This document shows positions 35,752 to 46,101 of a stretch of DNA of 64,000 nucleotides, in pieces. Both the position numbers and the translations under genes were made by a program. The stretch is from assembly GCA_029262275.1 (NCBI GenBank), contig JAJCZS010000010.1, forward strand, positions 1 to 64,000. Direction: 5' to 3'. Source of the stretch: Deltaproteobacteria bacterium (GTDB lineage Bacteria; Desulfobacterota_D; UBA1144; Nemesobacterales; UBA2774). The notes under the pieces were generated by a model, which made no database searches, was not told the origin of the DNA, and saw nothing but the letters and a program-made list of their open reading frames with translations. Each line of letters begins with the position of its first letter. The stretch's first letter is position 1.

Positions 35752-38532
35752 CTACACGAAGTATTTATCATAGATCTCTCTAATCTTGTCTGTTTTGGAT
35801 ATGTATGTCTCTTTTAATTTTTGCCCATCATTTTTCATGCTTAGCTCTGGAGCAAGTTTCTCAAAATCGCTTTCATATAACTCATTTATAGAACGATCGT
35901 GAAGCAGCCTTAGTAAGTTTTCCATATTCTTCAAAAAATAAAGACCTTCTTTTAAAACTTCAAAATCCTTGTCATCGACGAGACCTTGGCTATTGAGAGC
36001 ATTAAGGGCATCTACCGTATTTTGTACTCGAAGTTCATTGTACTCGTTGCCATATTTTAACTGAAGCATCTGTACAAGAAACTCGATGTCCACCGTTCCC
36101 CCCTTGCCAGTCTTAATATTGCGTTTGCTTGTGGTCTCTTTTGCAAGCTCATTTTCCATTCGCGAGCGCAGGTGGTAGATCTCCCTATAAAAATCTTCAG
36201 GATAGGGCTCTCCATACACAAAACTTTCTACAGCCTTCATTACCTTGCCTGCAAGCTGGTTGTTGCCTGCAGCAGGCTTAGCTCTAATTAAGGCCTGCCT
36301 CTCCCAAATCTGAGCACTGTCTTGGTGATATTCCTTAAATGATTCGAAAGAAGTCACAAGGGCACCTGATCTACCCGAGGGCCTAAGATCCAAATCAATT
36401 TTGTATGCAAACCCTTCACCTGTGGGAACGGAAAGAACTGAAATAACCTTCTGTCCAAGCTTTGAATAGAACTCATGGTCATTGCCCTCGTAGATGAAGA
36501 TCACATCTAGATCTGAATTGTAACTCATCTCACTGCCGCCCAACTTCCCCATGCCAAGTACCGACATACGCATTTTTTTATTCTTGCTCTTTTTATTTCC
36601 AGCTACAAGCTCCCAGGCCAATTGAAGGCCTACTTCTAAGACAGCCTCTGCCAGCATAGACAGGTATTTCCCAACATAGAAAGGATCTACTTCCTCATTT
36701 AAGTCCCTAAGGCATATTTTAAGCGTTTCCACATGTCTAAATTTTCTTATTGCATCAAGCTTATCTTCATAATCATCTGCATCTTTCATGCTTAGCTCAA
36801 GACTCTCCAGCATTTCTTTTTTGGAGCCAAACTCGGCCCTTACATCTCTGAGCGTTATAACATCTAAGTATTCGGGATGCCTGATGAGAAAATTCGACAG
36901 ATAACCACTCGTAGAAAACAATTTGGCTAACAATTTGATAATGTCAGGATTCTCTAAGAGCACAGAATAGATCGAGGATCTCCATCCAATACCAGAGATA
37001 AATCTTTCAAGATTTATTAATGCCGAGTCAGGATCAAATGATTTGAGTATCTCTGCAAGAAATGCGGGTATTACTTTCTTAGTAGTTAACTTTCCCCCTT
37101 GTGTTAGACCACCCAACCTGGGATCAAGCAATTTAGAGAATATATCAATGGCACTCTCAGGATTGTTAAACCCTAAGGCTCTCAAATTTTCTACAGCCTC
37201 TGCCTCTTCAATATTTCCTGAAGTTAAGAAATCAGCAAGCTCCCAAAACTCTTTTCCAACCTCTTCTGTTTGCTGAGAAGGTTCAAAAAAAAGATGCTTG
37301 TAAATCTTAGAAACACTAGAGGTGTTCTCCTTATATATCTTCTCAAAATCAGTATCTTCTGAGAGTCCACATCTCTTTGCAAGAATTTTTAAATCCTCTG
37401 AAGATTCTGGCAATTTATGGGTCTGTCTCTCATCAACTAACTGAATTGAATGCTCAACTTTTCTAAGAAACAGATATAAAGAAGTTAGAGATTCAGAAGT
37501 ATCTTCATCAATAATTTTTAGTTTTCTCAGTTTTTTAAGAGCCAACAAAGAGTTTCTTTCCCTAATCCCCTTTACCTCACCACCATGTACGAGTTGGAGT
37601 GCTTGTATAAAAAACTCAATCTCCCTAATACCACCCTTGCCAAGTTTGACATCTCGCTCTTTTTGAAGCTTATCAAGTTTGGTTTTCATATCTTTTAATT
37701 CTTCGATAGATTGATAATCGAGGAACTTCTTATATACAAAGGGCTCAATTTCTTTTATGAACTCCTCACCTAAAGCAATATCACCTGCAATAGGTCTTGC
37801 CTTTATCATTGCAGCCCTCTCCCAAGTATCCCCCCAGTAGAAATAATGCTCCACTGCTCCCTCAATAGGCACAGCTATTGAGCTCTTTCCCCCACCTGGC
37901 CTGAGCGCCAGATCAACTCTGTAAAGAAAGCCATCTTCAGTAACTGCGCTTAATAATCTAGTTATCCTCTCTGCAAGCTTAAAAAAGGGATCTGGGTCCC
38001 CATTATCACGGTATATGTAGATCAGGTCTATATCAGAGCTAAGGTTCAGCTCCCGTCCACCAAGCTTCCCCATACCCAATACAACAAAATCTCCATGTGG
38101 TTTGGCATCCAGCTCATCGCTGTAAAACCTCAGCGCAGCCTCCACAATACCACTTGCAAGGTCGGAGAGCTCCTCCATCGTATCTGTGAACGGACAGAGC
38201 CCCAGAATGTCTCTATATATAATTCGAGAAAACTCTCTGTACTTATACTGCCTCAATTCTGAGCCTAGATTCTCTGCTGAATCAACATTATTTCTTATTA
38301 AATCAGTTTCTTTAAGTATTTGTTTTGAAGTCTTTTTGCTCTTTATATTTTTGGGCTGAGCGAGATAGTCCAGTATGGATGGATCCGCCAATATGGCTCT
38401 TCCTAAAAAGCAGCTATATGAAGACAATGTCTCTAAGATACCGGCTTTTTTAGCTGGTATCTTTTTATATTCTTCTTTATAACGCTCTAGGACATTTTGT
38501 GCATTGTCGGGATTGGGTAAAACTCTTTTCAA
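35752..38532 (-). CDS. glnE: Bifunctional glutamine synthetase adenylyltransferase/deadenylylase GlnE
   Basis: GlnE attaches or removes AMP on glutamine synthetase in response to PII and glutamine. The 926-residue protein contains two nucleotidyltransferase domains with GMGKLGGRELNLSSDIDL (N-terminal, deadenylylation) and GMGKLGGSEMSYNSDLDV (C-terminal, adenylylation), each followed by a helical domain. The start is TTG 38532 behind GGAAGG. Length and order are normal. It shows that nitrogen assimilation is controlled covalently in this organism. Confidence 0.95.
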   Translation of the reverse strand: MKRVLPNPDNAQNVLERYKEEYKKIPAKKAGILETLSSYSCFLGRAILADPSILDYLAQPKNIKSKKTSKQILKETDLIRNNVDSAENLGSELRQYKYREFSRIIYRDILGLCPFTDTMEELSDLASGIVEAALRFYSDELDAKPHGDFVVLGMGKLGGRELNLSSDIDLIYIYRDNGDPDPFFKLAERITRLLSAVTEDGFLYRVDLALRPGGGKSSIAVPIEGAVEHYFYWGDTWERAAMIKARPIAGDIALGEEFIKEIEPFVYKKFLDYQSIEELKDMKTKLDKLQKERDVKLGKGGIREIEFFIQALQLVHGGEVKGIRERNSLLALKKLRKLKIIDEDTSESLTSLYLFLRKVEHSIQLVDERQTHKLPESSEDLKILAKRCGLSEDTDFEKIYKENTSSVSKIYKHLFFEPSQQTEEVGKEFWELADFLTSGNIEEAEAVENLRALGFNNPESAIDIFSKLLDPRLGGLTQGGKLTTKKVIPAFLAEILKSFDPDSALINLERFISGIGWRSSIYSVLLENPDIIKLLAKLFSTSGYLSNFLIRHPEYLDVITLRDVRAEFGSKKEMLESLELSMKDADDYEDKLDAIRKFRHVETLKICLRDLNEEVDPFYVGKYLSMLAEAVLEVGLQLAWELVAGNKKSKNKKMRMSVLGMGKLGGSEMSYNSDLDVIFIYEGNDHEFYSKLGQKVISVLSVPTGEGFAYKIDLDLRPSGRSGALVTSFESFKEYHQDSAQIWERQALIRAKPAAGNNQLAGKVMKAVESFVYGEPYPEDFYREIYHLRSRMENELAKETTSKRNIKTGKGGTVDIEFLVQMLQLKYGNEYNELRVQNTVDALNALNSQGLVDDKDFEVLKEGLYFLKNMENLLRLLHDRSINELYESDFEKLAPELSMKNDGQKLKETYISKTDKIREIYDKYFV

Positions 38533-38654
38533 CTTCTACCTTCCTGATTCTATTTTATGGTTTCTTCTGGACTTGCTCTTTTATATCTCTATAATTCAAC
38601 AAACGTACACACAGATTTTACCACAAGTATCAGATTAAATTATATAACCAGAGA

Positions 38655-41069
38655 TTAACTGAAGTAATAAGGGTCTACATCTACTGAGCATCTCACATTA
38701 GATGAGATTTTTGAAATCGATCCCAGAAGTTGCTTAGAGAAATTGTGAAGAACCCGGGCGTTTTTAGATTTAAGCAACATCTGAAAACGGAAGCGGTTTC
38801 TAATCTTATAGATAGGACATGGGGAAGGACCCAATATCTCAAGTGAGCCCATGGGAAGTTTAGAGGATATTCTGCGGGCCAATTTATCCGACTCACTAAC
38901 AACACGCTCTGTTTCCGATTCAAATCTTCCTGAGAATCTTATATTAACCAGCCTTGAGAACGGCGGGTAGTTGAGCTCCTCTCTTAGTTTCAATTCTTGC
39001 TCTAAAAAAGCGCCACTGTCCTGATGAGTAGCAAAAATAATGCTCGGATGATCTGGATTATAAGTCTGAACAATGGCAGTCCCAAGATGATCACCTCTAC
39101 CAGAGCGCCCGGCAACCTGCGTTACAAGCTGAAAAGTTCTCTCACCTGACCGGAAATCAGGTATGCCAAGGGAAATATCTGCTGAAATAACACCTACTAG
39201 CGTCACACCTGGAAGATCATGGCCTTTAGCTACCATTTGCGTTCCGATTAGAACATCTATCTCTCCGCGCTCAAGCCTTGAGTAGAGCTTCATAAGTTTA
39301 TTCTTACCGCTGGCCGTATCTCTATCCATCCTGGCTACCGTAGCCTGAGGGACCAATCTTCTAACTTCCTCTTCGACTTTTTGAGTCCCTACTCCAAGAC
39401 CTCTCACATGGTCTCCACAGTTCATACAGTCCGGTATGGATTTCTCTGAAAGTCCGCACATATGACACTTTATGGAATCGTCTCCAGCATGATAGGTTAA
39501 TGAGACTGTACAGTTGGGACATTTAAGAATCTCCCCACAAGAGTGGCATAATAGAAGTCCCGAATACCCTCTTCGGTTTAGAAATAAAATAGTCTGCTTA
39601 CCATCTTCAAAGTTAGATATTAGAGATTTCTTAAGGACCTCAGAAAAGACTATTCCAGATTCATCTTTCATATCAGCAATTTGAATTTTAGGAAGAGATT
39701 TATCTTCTACCCTAAGAGGCAATGTTAGGTATGTGTATCTATTTTTTATAGCATTACTGTAAGATTCGACTGATGGAGTAGCTGACCCTAGTACCACGGC
39801 AGAGTTTGTCATTCTACCAAGAACCAAAGACAAATCTCTAGCATTGTATGAGGGTGCTTCTTCCTGTTTATAGCTTGTTTCATGTTCTTCATCAACAATG
39901 ATTATTCCTAGATTTTTTAGTGGGGCAAAAATTGCTGATCTAGCCCCAATCACCACCTTCACCTCTCCACGGCTTGCCATTCTCCAGGCGTCAAAGCGCT
40001 CCCCATCTGAAAGTGCGCTATGAATCACTGTCACCTGGTTGCCAAAACGGGCTCTAAATCTTTTTACAAGCTGGGGGGTAAGAGAGATTTCTGGTACCAG
40101 CACTAGAGCTTCTTTATTATTCTTAATAACCTCTTCAATTACTCGGAGATACACTTCGGTTTTACCACTCCCAGTGACTCCATGAAGTAAAAATGGGCTA
40201 AATTCTTCATTTTCAATTGCTGCAAAGACTTTTTTGCAGGCAACGTCTTGATCTAGAGTTAGGTTATGAGATTTCTCACCCGATACGTCAATTTCTAAAA
40301 ATGGGTCTCTAGAGACTTCTCTATGTTCTATTGCTATAAACTCCTTTTCCTCAAGCCATGGAAGATGTGCCCCAACGTTTCCGAATATCTCTTTTAAATC
40401 TGGAAGCGGTACCTTTCTGTGAGTAAGAACAAACTCTAGAATTTCTGCCTTGGCGTGTTTTCTCTGAAGCAATTTACTATCAAGACTTGCTCCATCTACA
40501 GCCACTATTATTTTCTCTGTTTTTATTTTAGAATCGGAGTCGATTTCATAACTGAATTCAATTAACCCTCTTCTCTTAAAAGAGTTTAAAAGTTCATTAG
40601 ATGTATTTTCCACTAGATTTAGTAGTTTTTGAGATGTGATTTCACGGGAATTATAGATTGTATTTAAAACAAGCGCTTCATGATCTGTAAGTCTTTTTAC
40701 ATCGAGCGCTTTCACACCGTTTTCAGTTATTCTAATAAGCCGCTTGAGGCTTACGCCTAAACCACCGGGATGAGCCGCTTTAAGGACTATACCGAGGGAG
40801 CAAATGTAGTAATTTGAGACCCATTTTAGAAATTCAAGCCGTTTACTATCAAATAGCGGCTCTTCGTCTATAACATCTAGGATATCTCTTAGCTTTATAT
40901 CAGGTGGGGGCTCCCCTGTACCCACGATAAACCCTATGGATTTTCTATTGCGAAAGGGTACGAGCACTCTCTTTCCGAGCACAATTCCTTCCCTTAGATG
41001 CTCTGGGACACTATAGGAGTAATACTCCTCTCCTGGTATTGGAATAGCAACTTGAATACTTTCATCCAT
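38655..41069 (-). CDS. priA: Primosomal replication-restart helicase PriA
   Basis: PriA recognises stalled replication forks and loads the primosome. The 804-residue protein has a 3' DNA-binding domain (about 1-100), a winged-helix part, the helicase core with HGVTGSGKTEVYL, DEEHETSYKQEEAP and VLGSATPS, and a zinc-binding insert with cysteine pairs (LLCHSCGEILKCPNC, CHMCGLS, CMNCG). The length is slightly above that of E. coli PriA. Confidence 0.95.
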   Translation of the reverse strand: MDESIQVAIPIPGEEYYSYSVPEHLREGIVLGKRVLVPFRNRKSIGFIVGTGEPPPDIKLRDILDVIDEEPLFDSKRLEFLKWVSNYYICSLGIVLKAAHPGGLGVSLKRLIRITENGVKALDVKRLTDHEALVLNTIYNSREITSQKLLNLVENTSNELLNSFKRRGLIEFSYEIDSDSKIKTEKIIVAVDGASLDSKLLQRKHAKAEILEFVLTHRKVPLPDLKEIFGNVGAHLPWLEEKEFIAIEHREVSRDPFLEIDVSGEKSHNLTLDQDVACKKVFAAIENEEFSPFLLHGVTGSGKTEVYLRVIEEVIKNNKEALVLVPEISLTPQLVKRFRARFGNQVTVIHSALSDGERFDAWRMASRGEVKVVIGARSAIFAPLKNLGIIIVDEEHETSYKQEEAPSYNARDLSLVLGRMTNSAVVLGSATPSVESYSNAIKNRYTYLTLPLRVEDKSLPKIQIADMKDESGIVFSEVLKKSLISNFEDGKQTILFLNRRGYSGLLLCHSCGEILKCPNCTVSLTYHAGDDSIKCHMCGLSEKSIPDCMNCGDHVRGLGVGTQKVEEEVRRLVPQATVARMDRDTASGKNKLMKLYSRLERGEIDVLIGTQMVAKGHDLPGVTLVGVISADISLGIPDFRSGERTFQLVTQVAGRSGRGDHLGTAIVQTYNPDHPSIIFATHQDSGAFLEQELKLREELNYPPFSRLVNIRFSGRFESETERVVSESDKLARRISSKLPMGSLEILGPSPCPIYKIRNRFRFQMLLKSKNARVLHNFSKQLLGSISKISSNVRCSVDVDPYYFS

Positions 41070-41178
41070 TTAAGGTTGGATTCTAATTGGTTTTGGGCAC
41101 CTGTTCAATAGAGGGAGAGCAGATCAAAACATTAAAAGAGATCTCTAAGAGGTTACATTATCAAATAATTGCAGCTAA

Positions 41179-42579
41179 TTATGGCACATGCTTCATAGAA
41201 TCGATAAATGCTTGGATTGGTCTTGCGGAGCCTTCAAATCTATCACCATAGGTCTTACCATTTTCTAATTTAAGTACCCCTCTTGGACAAACGGCACTGC
41301 ATACACCACACCCGACGCATGAGGAGCGGATAATATTTTTGCCCTGCTGAGCATATGCCCTTACATCTATTCCCATCTCACAATAGGTCGAACAATTGCC
41401 GCACGACATACACTGCCCGCCGTTTGTAGTAATTCTAAAGCGTGAGAAATAGCGCTGGAAAATCCCTAAGGCGGCGGCAAGCGGGCATCCAAACCTGCAC
41501 CAGACCCTACTTCCCATAAGAGGATAGAAACCAACACCCACAACTCCTGAGAAAATTGCGCCTATTAAGAAGCCGTACCACTTAGCTGCAGGACCGGAAA
41601 AACTTCCCAGAACCCTGCCCTCAGTAAAAGAATTTATCCACAGAGCAGCCGTTACTATAACAATAAATACGAGCACAGAATGTATCATCCAGCGCTCAAT
41701 CTTCCATGCTCTCACAGATTTATCAGATAGCTGTCTCCAGGGATCACCCATAGTCTCTGCCAACCCACCGCATCCACATACCCAAGAGCAATACCATCTT
41801 TTGCCAAAGAAATACGTAAGCACTGGAACTGCAACAAAAGTCATTACCAGTCCCCAGAAAACAAAAAATAATCCAAGCCCTGCTGAGCTGGATGTAAAAT
41901 AGCTAATACTGCTAGGAAAGAGATAATCGTACTTAAGCGGCCAAAAATAGGAGAAGTAAAACTCAGGCTGACTAAAGAGCTTTAAGATATTAGGAAGAAG
42001 AAAGGCAAAACCTAATTGAACAGTCATAACAGACATGGTTCTAATCTGCTGGTAGCGGTTTCCTCGGTACTTCATAAGCATGCGTATACCAAAAACAAGC
42101 ACTGCAATTGTGTATATAAATCCGTATAAAAACCACTGATTGGCAGGAGCTCCTGAAATCAGCTGAGAATGCGGATCAAGAATCCTTATCCCACCCTCTA
42201 AGTACTGAGGCCACCAGTAAAGAACTACATAAAACCCTGTCATGAAAATCCCTGCAATCCAGGCTAGGTACCCTCTGGAAGTAATATTTCGAAAGAAGTT
42301 GCCGTCGTTCTTGATACCAGGCTCAGTATCTTTATAGCTCAACCAGAAGTACAGAGCACCCCCTATCACCAATGGTCCATAAGCTAAAAAGAAACCGCTC
42401 CATGTGCCTCTTAAGGGAGTATTAAATAGTAGAATTATAAAGAGCAGAACTCCTACTCCGACTAATCCGAGTGAGAGCTTTTCAAACAGAGTTAAGGGCT
42501 TGGTCTCAGCTTTTGGAGGCTCTTTAAAACCAACCTGCTCCTCATCATAGTCGTAATCGAGCACTTTGGAATCAATCAT
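41179..42579 (-). CDS. NapH/NosR-like membrane protein with two 4Fe-4S clusters
   Basis: The 466-residue protein has about six to eight membrane helices, two Cys motifs at membrane edges (CSWVCGCGG and CRFGCP) and a C-terminal ferredoxin domain with CMSCGNCSTYCEMG and CVGCGVCSAVCPRG. This is the layout of NapH/NosR/RdxA-type proteins, which carry electrons across or along the membrane. No nap or nos genes are nearby. It is preceded by, and overlaps in ATGA with, an FAD-dependent oxidoreductase gene, which is the probable electron partner. Confidence 0.85.
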   Translation of the reverse strand: MIDSKVLDYDYDEEQVGFKEPPKAETKPLTLFEKLSLGLVGVGVLLFIILLFNTPLRGTWSGFFLAYGPLVIGGALYFWLSYKDTEPGIKNDGNFFRNITSRGYLAWIAGIFMTGFYVVLYWWPQYLEGGIRILDPHSQLISGAPANQWFLYGFIYTIAVLVFGIRMLMKYRGNRYQQIRTMSVMTVQLGFAFLLPNILKLFSQPEFYFSYFWPLKYDYLFPSSISYFTSSSAGLGLFFVFWGLVMTFVAVPVLTYFFGKRWYCSWVCGCGGLAETMGDPWRQLSDKSVRAWKIERWMIHSVLVFIVIVTAALWINSFTEGRVLGSFSGPAAKWYGFLIGAIFSGVVGVGFYPLMGSRVWCRFGCPLAAALGIFQRYFSRFRITTNGGQCMSCGNCSTYCEMGIDVRAYAQQGKNIIRSSCVGCGVCSAVCPRGVLKLENGKTYGDRFEGSARPIQAFIDSMKHVP

Positions 42580-43862
42580 ATAATCTGCTCCCTTAATCTG
42601 CCTACAATCTCAGATTCATATTTCCTGAAAAATTCCGGATCAAAATTGGCCTGAGACAAATTATCCAATACATATTCGGGGCTTCTCCTATCTCTTATCC
42701 AACTCTCACACACTTTGTGGCTATATCTGAGCCCCATAACATTGACCCCTAAGACCTCGCTTCCGTTATGAACCAAGCGAAGAGAATGGAGATGGTTCCC
42801 GTGCTCCCAGTAAACATTTTTTTCATCAGGAATACTAAGTAGACCCTGGGCATTATTTACCTGCCCATAAGTTTGATACTCAAGATTTAAGAACTTAGCC
42901 GAGTTATACCAAATACCGGGATCGTACACACTGTCCATCTCAGCCATGGTTTCCCCTACAACTTTTCCCTGCATTTTTCCTGTATACCAAACCTGTTGTA
43001 TAAGATTTCTGCCCTCACCTTCTGTTACAATTTCTGCACAATCACCCGCTGAGTAAATATCTTCTATCTGGGTTCTCAAACCAGAGTCCACAAGTATTCC
43101 TCTTCCACTTGGAATGCTCGAGCCCTTAACCAGATCTATATTAGGGCTCACGCCGGCTGTTAAGCCCACTATTCCGCAGTCAATCCTCTCGTCCTTGTTT
43201 GTAATTACCCCCGAGACCCGCCCATGCCCGTCATCTAGGATTTCCTTGAGCTCGGTCTCGAGAAGAAGCTCCATGTTTTCTCGTTTAATAATGCGGTTTA
43301 TCATTGAGGACTCTTCACCGGGCAAAACATTATCCCAATAAGACTTCTCTCTAACTAGGAATGTCACATGAATACCTCTTGAATGAAGCATCTCCCCAAG
43401 CTCAATCCCTATTAGGCCTCCTCCCACAACTACGGCATTTTTTACACCTTCAGAATTCTCAGACAAATCCCTTAAATCCATAAGATCATAGAGACCCTGA
43501 ACCCCTATGAGATCTTGTCCAGGCCAGCCGAATTTGTTTGATTTAGATCCTGTTGCTATTAGTAACTTGTCGTAATAAATTGGGTCACGCTTATGCATAA
43601 TAAGCCTTTTTGATCCCACATCTATCTCTGTAACCCAGCCACGGACAAGGTCTATATCGTTCCTCGACCAAAAACTGTTTTCATATGGCTTAGTATCTTT
43701 ATATCTCATATGTCCCATGAAAATGTACATAAGAGCGGGTCTTGAATAGTGATAGTCTGACTCACCTGAAATCATTGTAATTTTCCAATCAGGTTTGAGC
43801 TGTCTGAGCCTAATGGCTGCAGACACCCCGGTTATACCATTTCCTATTATAGCTATATGCAT
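42576..43862 (-). CDS. FAD/NAD(P)-dependent pyridine-nucleotide-disulfide-type oxidoreductase
   Basis: The 428-residue protein has an N-terminal FAD site (IAIIGNGITGVSAAIRL), an NAD(P) site (VVVGGGLIGIELGEML, about residue 145) and a second FAD motif (IEDIYSAGDCAEI). No redox-active CxxxxC disulfide is seen, so it fits the rubredoxin/ferredoxin or nitrite-reductase-like reductase branch. The segment YHYSRPALMYIFMG is typical of that branch. It is the first gene of a two-gene unit with the NapH-like ferredoxin. The direction of electron flow is not known. Confidence 0.85.
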   Translation of the reverse strand: MHIAIIGNGITGVSAAIRLRQLKPDWKITMISGESDYHYSRPALMYIFMGHMRYKDTKPYENSFWSRNDIDLVRGWVTEIDVGSKRLIMHKRDPIYYDKLLIATGSKSNKFGWPGQDLIGVQGLYDLMDLRDLSENSEGVKNAVVVGGGLIGIELGEMLHSRGIHVTFLVREKSYWDNVLPGEESSMINRIIKRENMELLLETELKEILDDGHGRVSGVITNKDERIDCGIVGLTAGVSPNIDLVKGSSIPSGRGILVDSGLRTQIEDIYSAGDCAEIVTEGEGRNLIQQVWYTGKMQGKVVGETMAEMDSVYDPGIWYNSAKFLNLEYQTYGQVNNAQGLLSIPDEKNVYWEHGNHLHSLRLVHNGSEVLGVNVMGLRYSHKVCESWIRDRRSPEYVLDNLSQANFDPEFFRKYESEIVGRLREQII

Positions 43863-44040
43863 TTAGTCCAATTAACCTCTAGAAAAATATAATCACTTAA
43901 CATAAGCATTTGATGAAATTAACAACAAAAGGTTGCAGTTCTTCGAATATTCAATACCCATACTAACCATAGTACAAAACCATATGCCATACTTTTATAC
44001 AACCTTAATATTTATCTTTGATTGTAAAAAGCATAGGCTG

Positions 44041-44069
44041 TTGACATTCGTTGTATCCGGACATATGCT
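44041..44069 (+). promoter_or_regulatory. Promoter of the TPR gene
   Basis: TTGACA at 44041-44046 and TATGCT at 44064-44069 are spaced by 17 bases. Its position rules out translation from 44051 and supports the start at 44108. Confidence 0.65.
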
Positions 44070-44107
44070 TTACTGAATTTGAATACCGAAAGGACACGGA
44101 GCAAAAA

Positions 44108-44974
44108 ATGGGCAGGCTAGAAAGACTGCTTAACAAAGCTGACGATTATAAAGAAGCGGGACGTTTCAGTGAGGCCCTTAAGGAACTCACTAAAGCAATA
44201 GAGATTGCACCGTATGACCCTGATGTATATCTTTCTATCGCTCTTACATATGATGCGATGGAAGACTTTGAAACTTCTATTCAATATTTCAAGAAATCTC
44301 TCAATTTAAACTCTGAAGACCCCTATATCTGGACACAGCTGGGAATAACTCTCTCTAGGATGAGCAGATATAGTGAATGCATTGAATCATTTGAACAAGC
44401 CCTTGAGATTGATCCTGAGAATGTTTTTGCCAAGTGGCACATAGCACTTGCATACAGAACAACTGGGTTATACGAGGACGCGCTTAGGAATTTTGAAGAA
44501 TGTCTTAACTCAGAGTCTGAGCTAGACTATATAAAAGATGAGATTTTCTACCAGCTTGGTCTGTGCTACTTTGATATGGGGTGGACCAGAGAAGCTCTTG
44601 TAGAATTTAGAAAACATGTAGAAGTTTGTCCGAATGACACCTGGGCACACCTTTCAATAGGCAATTGTTATTTTGATTTTGGCTGGATAGACGAGTCTGC
44701 TGCCAAATTCAGAGAAGTAATTGGCGCTTCACCTAGCTTTATCCCAGCGTATAACTCTCTAGCATTATCACTTGCTGAAAAGGGTTGGTACGATGATGCT
44801 CTTGAAGTACTTCGAGCAGCTCTTCAGATAGCACCTGAGGACGAGTCTTTGAAAGACAATATGGACTACATACAATCCCTAAAAGATGATGATGGAAATA
44901 AAGGAATGGTACTCTTGTCTATCATTATGCAGATCATTAAGAACAGAAAGCAAAACCCCTTAGACCAAGATTGA
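44108..44974 (+). CDS. Tetratricopeptide-repeat protein
   Basis: The start chosen is ATG 44108, behind CGGAGC and downstream of a good promoter. The 288-residue protein consists almost entirely of about seven TPR units, for example LGITLSRMSRYSECIESFEQALEIDPEN and SIGNCYFDFGWIDESAAKFREVIGASP. It has no signal peptide and probably acts as a cytoplasmic scaffold. The neighbours give no clue to its partner. Confidence 0.85.
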   Translation: MGRLERLLNKADDYKEAGRFSEALKELTKAIEIAPYDPDVYLSIALTYDAMEDFETSIQYFKKSLNLNSEDPYIWTQLGITLSRMSRYSECIESFEQALEIDPENVFAKWHIALAYRTTGLYEDALRNFEECLNSESELDYIKDEIFYQLGLCYFDMGWTREALVEFRKHVEVCPNDTWAHLSIGNCYFDFGWIDESAAKFREVIGASPSFIPAYNSLALSLAEKGWYDDALEVLRAALQIAPEDESLKDNMDYIQSLKDDDGNKGMVLLSIIMQIIKNRKQNPLDQD

Positions 44975-44988
44975 ACCACTTTAACTCT

Positions 44989-46101
44989 TTAATTATCAAC
45001 TATTGATTCCTTAGCATATTCCCTACCCCGGGTGGTTAATACAAGCCTGTCATCATTTACCAAAAGAAAACCATTATTAGCCGAATAATGTACTACGCGT
45101 CTAGCAAAACTTTCTTTCCATCTGAGATTTTCTTCAAGATGCTGTATTTGAGATTCTCTTTCTTCATCTTGAGTCCCCTCATGGTTAAGGAGATGAATGG
45201 CCAGCATCTTTCCAGCAAATTCCCATCTTTGATGAGACCTTCTGCGGGCAATAGCAATGATTCCTCTATCAGGCGCAAATAGAAAAACAAGGACGAATAG
45301 AACCCCCGCCATAGTAGCCATGGCACCTGCAATGTTGGCATCTAAAAATATAGCTAACCAAAACCCCGAGATTGAGCTTATTACTCCCAGAACTACACTT
45401 ATTAGGATCATCTTTGTGAGGTTGTCTGTTAAAAGATAAGCCGCTGCTGGAGGAGCTATCATTAATGCTACAACAAGAATTGACCCTACAGCATCAAAAG
45501 CACCTACGGCAGTCACGGAAACAAGACTCATAAGACCATAGTGTATGAGTCCTGGGGAGAAACCCAGAGCTGCAGCAAGACCGGCATCAAATGTGGCTAT
45601 CTTAATTTCTTTATAAAACAGGGAAATAAAAAACAGATTTATGATTAATATTGTGCCCATTACATAAAGAGATTTTGGTCCAATGTCATTTCCAAAAATT
45701 ATCAGACGGTCAAATGGAGCAAAGGCAAGTTCACCTAAGAGCACAGCATGAACATCCAGATGCACATTCCATGCATATCGGGCAATTAGGATTACACCTA
45801 TGCTAAAGAGCACTGGAAATACGAGACCTATTGAAGCATCTTCTTTAACAAGCCTAGTTTTGTTGAGAAGCTCAACTAGACTAACAGTAAGAACACCGCT
45901 CAAGGCAGCACCAATGATCAGAAGAGGTGAGGAAATATCAGGTATTACAAAGAATGCGAGTACTATGCCCAAAAGAATTGCATGACTTATTGCATCACTC
46001 ATCATAGCCATACTGCGGAGTACTAAAAAAACTCCTGGTATGGCGCAAGCTGCGGCCACTACTGATGCTATAAGTTGTATCTCAAACTGCTCAAAGCCCA
46101 T
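44989..46101 (-). CDS. Metal ABC transporter permease with C-terminal extension (second permease)
   Basis: The 370-residue protein has about eight membrane helices of the ABC-3 (ZnuB/MntB) family, with MSDAISHAILLGIVLAF and VALMIAPPAAAYLLT. After about residue 275 comes a soluble tail of some 95 residues (HQRWEFAGKMLAIHLLNHEG ... LVNDDRLVLTTRGREYAKE) that resembles a winged helix. It is the last gene of the Mn-type operon and shares a base with the preceding permease (TAATG). Confidence 0.88.
   Translation of the reverse strand: MGFEQFEIQLIASVVAAACAIPGVFLVLRSMAMMSDAISHAILLGIVLAFFVIPDISSPLLIIGAALSGVLTVSLVELLNKTRLVKEDASIGLVFPVLFSIGVILIARYAWNVHLDVHAVLLGELAFAPFDRLIIFGNDIGPKSLYVMGTILIINLFFISLFYKEIKIATFDAGLAAALGFSPGLIHYGLMSLVSVTAVGAFDAVGSILVVALMIAPPAAAYLLTDNLTKMILISVVLGVISSISGFWLAIFLDANIAGAMATMAGVLFVLVFLFAPDRGIIAIARRRSHQRWEFAGKMLAIHLLNHEGTQDEERESQIQHLEENLRWKESFARRVVHYSANNGFLLVNDDRLVLTTRGREYAKESIVDN

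Noticed and set aside
41179-42579. Naming the membrane ferredoxin NosR or NapH
   Set aside because: It lacks the FMN-binding periplasmic domain of NosR, and no nos or nap genes are present, so only the broader family was given.
44051-44107. Upstream start of the TPR gene
   Set aside because: It lies within the promoter spacer (TTGACA 44041, TATGCT 44064), so it cannot be on the mRNA from that promoter.
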